A stretch of DNA of 64,000 nt from Hygrophila difformis (lineage: Eukaryota; Streptophyta; Magnoliopsida; Lamiales; Acanthaceae), in assembly GCA_030278955.1 (NCBI GenBank), contig JAOANR010000013.1, positions 44,242,191 to 44,306,190 on the forward strand, in the 5' to 3' direction. The position numbers were made by a program, and so were the translations under genes. Shown in pieces: positions 55,546 to 64,000 of the stretch. Positions within the stretch are counted from its first letter, which is position 1, and each line of letters starts with the position of its first letter. The notes under the pieces are model-generated. The model was not told the origin of the DNA. It saw only the letters and a list, made by a program, of their open reading frames with translations, and did not search any database.

Positions 55546-55827
55546 GACCAACAAACAAAAAAAAAATTCAAAGTGTTTACCATGACTTTCGGGGCGATAT
55601 CTCATCCGACATTTCTCATATATCTATTTGTATAATACTTTAATGTGTTTTCCATTAATTTGACTTCATTTTGAGTGGTATTTAAAAGTCTAAGAAAAAT
55701 TTTAAAGTTTGAACGGAGAAAGAATGAAGAAACCATGAAAAAATATGAATGTGAGATGAGATTTAGGGGTATTTTGATTTATTTTTATTTTCTTATTTTT
55801 GTTTTAGTTGGGGGTAATTTAGAAAAA

Positions 55828-57168
55828 GGAAAAAATGACAAATAGGTCCATTTTCTTTTTCAAAAATTCAAATCAGTCATTTTTCTATTTTATTACCAAA
55901 ACAGTCCTCTACAAATACTAATTATGTCCAAATCAGTCCCTTGTTCACTAATTATACTCTAATTGCTGACGTGACAAGGGTTTCGATTTAAACCTAACAC
56001 GTGGCATAATATTAGTTCTTTTTCTTTTAGCTTTTGCCAATTTAGTTCTAAACTTTTATTTTGTTCTATTTAGTCCTCTACCCAAATCAGTCATTTATAT
56101 ATTAATTGGCCTTCAACGTTTCAAATTATTTCATTTTTTTTTATTATTACTAATCCATTTTTTATTATTTAGAACCTTGAATTTTTTATTATTACTAATC
56201 CATTTATCAATAATGCCCAACATACTTCCTTAAATAAAATTAAACACCAAACCTCATACATTGGGTTTGACTGCTTTGTTATCGGGTCTTCCAAGTACCA
56301 AAATTTACGGACTCTCTCTAACCACCCGACCGCAACCGATGGTTCATTGGTTTTGGTTTCCTTCAGCAACAATCAGCACAATCTTACTTTGTTTCCTACC
56401 TTAGGACGTAGCAATGTTTGAGTAAATGATTTAACTTGCATTTTTGGAAGGTTATGGATAGGAAGCCTAGATTTTATTGAAAAAAATATTAAACAATACT
56501 ATTAAAAATATTAAAAAATAGCCTGAATTTTATTTTCCATATTTTCTGCATCCATAACCTTCCAAAAAGTACAATTAAATCATTTACACAAAAATTAAAA
56601 TTAAATAATTTACTCTAACCTTGCTACGTTCTAAGGTAGGAAACAAAGTATGATTGTGCTGATTGTTGCTGGAAGAAACCAAATGAACCATCGGTTACAA
56701 TCGGGTGGTTAGAGAAAGTCCGTAAAATGCCGGAACTTGGAAGACCCGATAACAAAGCGGTCAAACCCAATATATGAGGTTTGGTGTTTAATTTTATTTA
56801 CGGAAGTATGTTGGACATTTATTTGATAAATGGATTAGTAATAATAAAAAATTAAATGTTCTGGGCTTAAAAAGAAATAATTTGAAAGGGGGCCAATTAA
56901 TATAAAAATGACTGATTTGGGTAGATGACTAAATAGAACAAAACAAAAGTTTAGGACTGAATTGACAAAAGATAAAAGAAAAAAGAGTAATATTATGCTA
57001 TGTTTAAATTAAAACCCTTGCCATGTCAGCAATTAGAGTATAATTAGTGAACAAGGGACTGATTTGGACATAATTAGCATCTATATAAGACTGTTTTGGT
57101 AATAAAATAAAAAAATAATTGATTTGGATTTTTGGAAAAGAAAATGGACCTATTTCTCATTTTTTTCT
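55828..57168. mobile_element. Palindromic foldback element, copy 3 (MULE-like)
   Basis: The longest of three related copies: outer arms from GGAAAAAATGACAAATAGGT and an inner palindrome spanning CTACCTTAGGACGTAGCAA (56397) and its complement near 56625. Flanks TTAGAAAAA and ATAGAAAAA match at 8 of 9 bases. It is non-coding. Confidence 0.8.
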
Positions 57169-57224
57169 ATAGAAAAATAATAAGAAATAATATGGCAAGT
57201 GTTTAGTTTAGCGGGTGTAGACTG

Positions 57225-57910
57225 TAGACCCGGCAATATGGGTAAATACACGTAGACACGACACGTACACGACCTGTATTTTACATGTACGAGTCTTCAA
57301 AAAACATATACGGGTCAAAACAGGTCGACCCCGTTTAGTACACGAATACAATTTGGGTAAAATGCATGTTTATCTGTTTTACCCGAATTGACCTGTTTTT
57401 TTACCCGAATTAACCTGTTTTTTTATACAGTTCACCTGTTATCTGAATCAGACACGCATCTGTATTTTACCTGTATATATTTAAGTACAATAGAATTAAA
57501 TTTAAATAAAATACGCACAAGGTAAACTTTATGTTTAATATTGGATTTGAACTTTGGATTTTTTTTTTAAGTTTGAACTTTTGTATTTGAATGTTTGAAG
57601 ATGAATTGCTGAGTCTATTAGGAATTTTAAGATTTGAATTATAGGAATGTAATATTTTATATTTTATTTTAAAAGTTTAAAAAGTAATTTGATATAATTT
57701 AGTAGAATAAAAGTAAACAGGTAAAATACAGGTAAATAGGTCACAGGTAAATTCGACACGCGTGTCCACATGTTCAAATTCACGCGTGTACAGGTTTTGA
57801 AATACGGGTAAATTCTAAAAACAGGTCGTGTACAGATACAGATCAAATAGGTAAACAGGTACTTGACACGTATAACATACACGACCTGTTTACCCATATT
57901 GCCAGGTCTA
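57225..57910. mobile_element. hAT-type element with ACACGACCTGT arms
   Basis: Ends TAGACCCGGCAATATGGGTA and complement TAGACCTGGCAATATGGGTA are inverted, with a perfect 8-bp duplication GTAGACTG (57217-57224 and 57911-57918). The subterminal arms carry CAGGT/ACCTG and ACACG words. It has no transposase. It ends 326 bases before the next start codon. Confidence 0.9.
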
Positions 57911-58236
57911 GTAGACTGTAGAGTGTTTAGGAATTAGGATGGCCGTGGTCTATCCATAAACCCTAACCAAAAGAAGTCAGAAATCACAAACGGCCGCACC
58001 TCGATTGATTCTCCTTTTTTTTATATACATTGTTCGTTATCCGCTATAATCTTGTCATGTTCTTCTCGTTTCTCTTGAATCCGGTTTCTGATTGGGGTTG
58101 GGCTAAGCCGATATATAGCTTAAACCTCTCGTTTCTCTCTAATCTGCTTACTGATTGGGGTTTATAACTCAATTGTTGATTCTTGAAGCTTTGGGCGTTT
58201 GGGTTCATTCTTGCAGGCAATTAGGATTCGTCATCA

Positions 58237-59676
58237 ATGGCTTCCATTCTATCCCATTCGCCGTCGCTGTTCACAACCTCTCGTGTAAAATGCAGGCATC
58301 TCCTTGCTTCCACTCCGATAACCCAATTTCCTCCACGCTGCTCCAGGCGGACTCTTAGACATTCCCCTATATTCCTGGTCCCATTTCAGTGTTCAACTCA
58401 CTCGCGGAACCCCAAAATTAGTGCGATTAGGGTTTTGGCGAAGGATTATCTCGAATCAATTGAGAAGGATGAGTCCATGCCAGTATCCGGAGAAAAACCA
58501 TTGAAATTCTTAATGTGGGTTCTGTTTTGGGCGTCCGTGTCTGTTGGGATTTATGCATTTTCTGGGGATGCTAAAGCGGCCGCAATTGGCGGGGGCGATT
58601 CAATCCGGGCTTCGGGCTTCGGTATAAAGGTTGCCAATGCTTTGCGGGCATCGGGCTGGCCCGATGCAGCCATCGTCGTTGCCTTGGCTACTCTACCCGT
58701 GATTGAGCTCCGCGGAGCCATCCCTGTGGGTTATTGGTTGCAACTACAGCCTGTGACGCTAACCATCTTGTCGATACTTGGGTTAGTACTTCTCAATTTT
58801 CCTTTGGTTTATCTTATTATAATGTATACTTGATTACCTGTGTGTTCTTCAAATGCCATTTTAGTACTGTGTGTAGTTATGGATTTATTAGAATGCTATT
58901 TGAAGAGAATTGACTTGGGAATTCAGAGAATTCATTCAGATTCTATAGTAGATATGTGTTGTGTTATGCCTATGTATATAAGAAGATCAGCTAGAATGTG
59001 AATTATGCAATTCTAGTCATTCGCTGGGTTCTCGCCAGTTTGAGTCTAGATGGCAATCGGAACATGCCATTTGTGACGTATACAGATATGGATTTTGAAT
59101 TTTGATCTTGAGCATTCTTCTGTGTTGTCCATGCAAATTAGTCGGTTGTTAGCCAAAGCTTTTCGTTGACAATGTCAGATTGTATGATAAACTGTTCCCT
59201 TTGCATAACCAACACATTACTTGCATTATGTTTTTGTGGGTGATTTCTACCATGATTACAGGAACATGATTCCTGTGCCCTTTATCATACTATACCTAAA
59301 AAAGCTCGCCACTTTTCTTGCGGGAAAGAATCAAACAGCTTCTCGAATTCTGGACATGTTATTTGAGAGGGCCAAAGATAAGGCAGGTCCTGTGAAAGAA
59401 TTTCAATGGCTCGGTCTGATGCTGTTTGTGGCAGTACCATTTCCTGGAACCGGTGCTTGGACTGGAGCCATCGTTGCATCCGTGCTGGACATGCCGTTCT
59501 GGCCAGGTTTCTCTGCGAATTTTGTTGGCGTAGTCTTGGCTGGCCTTCTGGTGAACTTGCTAGTTAACCTTGGCCTCAAATACGCCGTTATTACTGGTAT
59601 AATTCTTTTCGTTGTATCGACATTCATGTGGAATATACTTCGCGGTCTTAAAAACCGCCGACCTACATCAAATTGA
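58237..59676 (+). CDS. Small multidrug export-like plastid membrane protein
   Basis: Two exons, 58237-58781 and 59262-59676, joined in phase 2; 319 residues. Matches the Sm_multidrug_ex family (PF06695) by ATLPVIELRGAIPVG (151-165) and VPFPGTGAWTGA (240-251), each in or next to a hydrophobic helix; the twin Pro/Gly motifs recall re-entrant loops. The first 80 residues (Ser, Arg and His rich, no acid before about 70) look like a chloroplast transit peptide. Helices lie near 90-108, 143-165, 171-196, 231-255, 265-285 and 289-305. The substrate is unknown and the family name is historical. The ATG has a good plant context (TCATCAATGGCT). Confidence 0.9.
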
Positions 59677-60373
59677 TAGGCAACAACACATAGATTCATC
59701 CCTATCATTAGATCATTAGAATTTTATTTTTGACAAAATGCTGCAATGTAACACCACAGATGTTGTATTGTTTGATGTTGCATTGTTGTTTCCACTTTGA
59801 TAGATCTGTATTAATGTCTTTTTTTCCTTAGATGTCTCCTTTCCAACAATTCTCTGAATAAAAACGGCTTCAGCCCTCCTCTTTTCCAAAAAAGAAAAAG
59901 TATTACAAACAAGACAGATTTAAGGATTTGATTATTTGAATTTTCAAACCCTAGCATTTAGAAGTTAAAAATTTAGCATTAAAGTTAAGGTTGAATCTCT
60001 AATTCAATATTTTAATCCTCATTGAATGCCTGCATTCCGACTCCAGAATTGAACATGTTGACGAATGACAATGCAGTGCAGAAAAACACACTAAATTTAA
60101 TACCTGAGGCCTTAGGCAGATGAAGATAGCAGTGTATCTGGTTGGTTCATAATGAGCTACAACTCATGCAATAAAATTGTTGGGGCCAGAGACTTGACCC
60201 CTACATTTTTTTTTTTTTAAATTGCAAAATGCAATGACAGATTTTTCTAGCACAACTTTCTGAATGAACTCTACAAAAATAGAATTTATTTATTTATGAA
60301 TCATAATTCATGCAAATACAATTAAGAACGCTTCAACAAAATTAATTAAATTAAATAAATAAATAACACTAGA

Positions 60374-62044
60374 TTACGTGATGATTCTAACCCATACACA
60401 ATGGCTAGGTACTCCCTGGTGCACCACGGACACCAAATAATACCCCGGCGGGGCAACATTAGGTGTGTGCGGTGCATACACCTTGACATTATAATTTAAC
60501 GCAGAAACCTGTTGTAAATCCGCAACGTACAACACGAGAAGCCTCTGGTTCATCCCAAAGGAGTGTGTTGTAAACGAGGGTGCCACCATTGTTACTGTGA
60601 GGTCCCCCGCAGGCTGTTGCGCCTCTATGGTGAAAGAAATGGAGAATTCCTGACCGTAGGATATGGCGCCACGTGGATCGGGACTCCCTACCGACAAAAT
60701 CGTTGGACGGAGATTGGCATACTTTGACGCCAGGTATGGAGGGGAAAAAGCTTCCAGGCTCAGCTCGGTTGGGTACCTTACGCCTGTAAAGTTGTACCTC
60801 ACGTGGGGATTGCTGCCGCCCACTATGATCCTGCCATCTGGCAGTAGCGTGGCTGATGAGTGGTACATCCTTGGAATTCCTGTGGGGTTGAGCACACTGA
60901 ATCTTTCCTCCTGGGCCGGGCGATACAGAATCGGGTTTAAAACCGGCTCAACCGCCGATTCCCACCCGCCGGAGCCTTTTGCCGCGCCGTTTAAAATGAT
61001 CACGTCGCCGGTGGGTAAGAGCAACATGTCGGGCATGACCCGACCCATTGGCATTTGCTCCATTTCCCAATTTGGATTCGGGTCGGTCACGCGCAATCGC
61101 CCGCACGAATCAGAAGCGGCAACGTATATACCCGAGGCTGCCTTCAAATAAGCGCCGCCCATGGCGCCTCCGCAGATGAGCACCTCCGCCGAGGGCAATG
61201 GCGGAGATTCGACTTCTCCGGGGGGGTTTAATCTCAACGGAAGCATCACAGAAGATCCCGTCGACGGATACGAACGCTTCGCGCCGGGAATTTTGGGGAA
61301 TGTTCTCAGGATTTGATTTTTGGTGTAATCCAAAATAACGGAATTCTGGTTTGCGAAGACGAAGAGGTTTCCGTCGGGCAGAAGGTGTAGAAAGGGATAC
61401 AGATTGTTTTCCTCTAGAGGATCGGTGGTTTCCTTCAGGAATGGGAAGTGGAAATTCCCATTCCCCGTTAGTCCAGTACTTTTGGGGAAGAATTCATAGC
61501 TGAATTGCGCTCTTCCGCCAACGATGATCACTCGTCCGTCGGGGAGGATGTGATCGGAGGCGTACCATCGTGGAACAGTTAGGCTATCTTCAATTTCAAC
61601 CCAATCGCAATGATCGTCGTCGCAGGGGGAGAAAAAGCGAATTTTCCGATTACCGGCGTGGAATCCTCCTGTCTGGATTAACGTCCCGTCGGCATTCACG
61701 GCGCCGGAGGAGCACCAGAAGTCGGTTTGGACCATAAGCGGCCGGTAGCCGTTGGAAGCAACGTCATACAGTAGTGCATGTGCCGTGCAGTCTTTTGGAA
61801 GGATATCATCATTGTACCTGCATTTTCCCGTGGGCAGATTCAGCCTGGAAGCGCCGAAATCGGTGCGGTCGTACATGATGACCTTATTGTTGTGGAGGAG
61901 CTGCATATGCATGACAGAGATGCCGACGGATTTGTGCAGAAGGGTCCATTCCCCGCCGCCACCGGCCGCTGGCACGGCATCCACGAACCAACAGAAGGTA
62001 ATGAGAACGAACATGATAGAAGGTACATTCTTTAATAATGCCAT
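60374..62044 (-). CDS. Aldehyde/glyoxal oxidase (GLOX)-like copper radical oxidase
   Basis: Single exon. The frame opens at 62095, but a TATAAA at 62109-62114 is too close upstream, so the ATG at 62044 is preferred, giving 556 residues with a signal peptide (MALLKNVPS then FVLITFCWFV). Domains: Glyoxal_oxid_N (about 30-270) with Kelch-like blades, and a C-terminal DUF1929 domain (about 440-556). Radical-copper residues by galactose-oxidase logic, numbered from the longer start: Cys128 in FWCSSG (partner of the Tyr-Cys cofactor), Tyr178 in VPRWYASD, Tyr411-His412 in RMYHSSATLLPDG and His511 in TTHSFGMNQR. All are present. It is a secreted cell-wall enzyme oxidising aldehydes to acids and making H2O2; in grape and Arabidopsis it is linked to pollen/tapetum or defence. 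Confidence 0.9.
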   Translation of the reverse strand: MALLKNVPSIMFVLITFCWFVDAVPAAGGGGEWTLLHKSVGISVMHMQLLHNNKVIMYDRTDFGASRLNLPTGKCRYNDDILPKDCTAHALLYDVASNGYRPLMVQTDFWCSSGAVNADGTLIQTGGFHAGNRKIRFFSPCDDDHCDWVEIEDSLTVPRWYASDHILPDGRVIIVGGRAQFSYEFFPKSTGLTGNGNFHFPFLKETTDPLEENNLYPFLHLLPDGNLFVFANQNSVILDYTKNQILRTFPKIPGAKRSYPSTGSSVMLPLRLNPPGEVESPPLPSAEVLICGGAMGGAYLKAASGIYVAASDSCGRLRVTDPNPNWEMEQMPMGRVMPDMLLLPTGDVIILNGAAKGSGGWESAVEPVLNPILYRPAQEERFSVLNPTGIPRMYHSSATLLPDGRIIVGGSNPHVRYNFTGVRYPTELSLEAFSPPYLASKYANLRPTILSVGSPDPRGAISYGQEFSISFTIEAQQPAGDLTVTMVAPSFTTHSFGMNQRLLVLYVADLQQVSALNYNVKVYAPHTPNVAPPGYYLVSVVHQGVPSHCVWVRIIT

Positions 62045-62108
62045 TACTAAGAAGATTACTTGAAGGGGTTTAAGATATTTTGGATTTCTTGGCATGGGTG
62101 GGAATGTG

Positions 62109-62114
62109 TTTATA
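62109..62114 (-). promoter_or_regulatory. TATA box of the GLOX-like gene
   Basis: TGTATAAAC on the minus strand. A start site 25-35 bases downstream would fall near 62080, beyond the first ATG (62095) and just before the second (62044). Confidence 0.55.
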
Positions 62115-62820
62115 CAGAGTGATGGATGATCTTATGAAAGTGAAGTGTTTTTCCATTTTTTCTCTTTTTGGAGAGATTTCTTGGTGGAGTAAATGCTGTT
62201 CATGCCACTGTTTGTTTTCCTATTGTTTTATGGTGATATTTGATACTAGTATTTGATGTTTGATGTTCAATTGTTCATCACTGTCGGCTGACCCATTTAC
62301 TGCTGTCTGTTTCTTTTTTAAGCTTTACTGAGAACGTTTATTTAGTTAGTTATTTCTTTCTTTTGCTGAGTAGAAGTACTTCGTATGATGTAATAATTTG
62401 ATTTTCAGGGTTGATTTTGGGTTAATAATGTAGCTTTCAATCACCTAACCTTTAGTGGTGCCCATAAATACGATGTCCCCACATCCTTATTCTCTACAGA
62501 GATTAAAAGCAAAAACTACCTAGCCCAAAAAATGTCTTGACATTTCAAAACATGGTGACACATTGAAAACCAGGGGCAAAGAGCTCATAATATCATATCT
62601 GAGAAAATTTAGGAGACACAGAGACAAATGACTGGGACATTGTAAGATGAATTTCTGACCAGAAACCAATAGGGAGGACCAAAGATCCTTCATCAATCTA
62701 CAGCCTACCTTACTACAATAATGGCACACATCTACCAAATGTTCCTTGGGATCTATTGCTGGAAGAATCATAGCAGTACACAGTACAGTAAGGCCACAAA
62801 TAGATTATGTAATGGAGTAA

Positions 62821-64000
62821 CTAGGAGGAAGTGGTGCCGAGCATCGACAAGCCCCTCACTGCAACTTTGACAGCCGCCACGACACTGAGTTGACTCATCC
62901 GAGGATTCAACGAGTGTGTTTCTTGAATCATGGAATCGTCCTTGATCTGAATTCCAACAAAGAATGCAACCTGCAAGGTTTTCAGTGTATCAAGTTGTGT
63001 GCGCGCCAAAAAAGTCCCAAACATCTAAATAAATTTACAGGGAATTGTGACTCATGGAATTTATGGGCAGTAAGGACTTCACCGTGTTTTTGGGGGCTTG
63101 TTTGCTAGTATATTTAATGGCCGCCCTTCAGAGAAGATAAAGGTGTACTAGAAAAGCATAATTGAATTGATAGGTGAACTATTTGACACCAAAAGGGAAA
63201 AACAAAAACATGTTCTTGCTAACATCTAATAATTTGTCGAATTCTGTTGAAAGGGATAGTTCGCCTATGAAACATCGATTCTGTGAATGGGATGGAAGGT
63301 GTTAAAACCATTTATACTTTCTCGATCCTCAGTTACATGTGTAAATTAGAAATGGAAACATATTTTAGGCAAATTAGTTCTGAGTTCCGATTCAAGTCAT
63401 TCTTTAAGCTTCAAGATTTAAGGGCAACATGTTCGGTGGATCCACCAGTACCTTTTGAATGTAGGCTTTGCTCTATAGAGCCAAATGCATTTCTTATTGA
63501 ATGGAAAAATCAAGATATGTTCTGGTAACAGAATTACCTTTCCTGAAGCGCAGCGCACTGGTGAAATGTGAAGGAAATTCCGAAAAGAAGTCCCATCTTT
63601 TCTGGAAGCACAGCAAACATGATGTAGAATCAAAGAGACGAGACGTATAAATGAAACTATGAAACAATCAACAACAATGTCAGCATCTACCTGTAATTTA
63701 GAATATGTACTGTACACGCTTGTTGGGTTCGAATGCTTTCCCTCATCTGCAAATATAAGGCAGAAGTTATGTTTTCCTCGTTTTCATCCCCCACTTCTAT
63801 GGAATTTTATCGTCATGTGGTGAAGGAAAATGTTTTAATCATATACAATTCCTAGTCGAATCAGCAGCTTAAAGACAACACAATATCAGAACTCTCAATC
63901 TGTCCCAGCTCACCTGAGATCGTGTCCCTGAATCTGTTTCCACCCCACTCAAAAATCGGCAGTTCTGTCCCAGTACTTCCTGCCGAGCATAGCCTATCCA
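62821..64000 (-). CDS. TLP1: TWIN LOV (TLP1-like) blue-light receptor, 3' part
   Basis: The last four exons, 64000-63914 (partial), 63746-63691, 63601-63538 and 62970-62821, joined in phase. They encode the C-terminal LOV domain: GYARQEVLGQNCRFLSGVET with the photoactive cysteine of the NCRFL motif, then RTQQACTVHILNYRKDGTSF and LHISPVRCASGKVAFFVGIQ. A tail NPRMSQLSVVAAVKVAVRGL ends the protein. The first LOV/PAS domain and the start lie beyond the window. The family is LOV/PAS protein (PLP/LLP) of Arabidopsis, flavin-binding and blue-light responsive, with F-box or VTC partners reported for the Arabidopsis protein. Intron between the last two exons is 567 bases. Confidence 0.88.

Noticed and set aside
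62095..62095. First ATG of the GLOX frame as the start codon
   Set aside because: It lies about 14 bases after the TATA box, likely upstream of the transcript start; the ATG at 62044 is preferred.

Overview
This window is nuclear DNA from a flowering plant. Its genes are intron-bearing, with GT-AG junctions that join in frame, and they encode plant-only families: a PPR-DYW editing factor, an NPF transporter, a LRK10L-type receptor kinase, a PTST/CBM48 starch protein and a twin-LOV protein. The spaces between genes are AT-rich and packed with plant transposons. A core eudicot is the best guess, possibly an asterid, but the sequence alone does not fix the species. A run of exactly 500 N (2278-2777) is an assembly gap.

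Layout. 1-2277: a partial Ty3/gypsy-like LTR and its primer-binding site. 2778-4559 (-): a receptor-like kinase whose 3' end is lost in the gap. 4.8-12.8 kb: no gene, but a dense MITE field. 13.3-14.5 kb (+): a DUF569/fascin-like gene, convergent with a CRR28-like PPR-DYW gene at 14.9-16.7 kb (-). 17-21 kb: transposon remnants. 21.7-23.6 kb (+): a DNAJB-type chaperone, tail to tail with a three-exon thioredoxin h2-like gene (24.4-25.0 kb, -). 27.5-29.5 kb (-): a three-exon gene with a caprin-like N terminus. 31-42.8 kb: a transposon block holding a 5'-truncated LINE, a Helitron, three hAT-type elements, a SINE and several Stowaway MITEs. 43.5-47.7 kb (-): a four-exon NPF2.12/2.13-like transporter gene. 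48-51 kb: a LINE fragment, SINEs, a hAT MITE and Stowaways. 52.1-54.7 kb (+): an eight-exon PTST3-like gene. 55.8-57.9 kb: a foldback element and a hAT element. 58.2-59.7 kb (+): a plastid small multidrug export-like protein. 60.4-62.1 kb (-): a glyoxal oxidase (GLOX)-like gene. 62.8-64 kb (-): the 3' part of a TWIN LOV gene running off the window.

The genes do not form a pathway. Several products probably act in plastids (CRR28-like, PTST3-like, the export protein), but this is ordinary for a plant chromosome. The last block (export protein, GLOX, TWIN LOV) may be a conserved gene neighbourhood.

The most informative signals are in the repeats, many of which show exact ends and target-site duplications. 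They include a three-copy palindromic family with 9-10 bp duplications, a Helitron with five copies of its 5' terminus and a 1255-bp tandem duplication, six hAT-type elements with 8-bp duplications, a tRNA-derived SINE family, a Tourist-like family with TGA/TAA duplications, and a filled/empty site pair for one Stowaway insertion.
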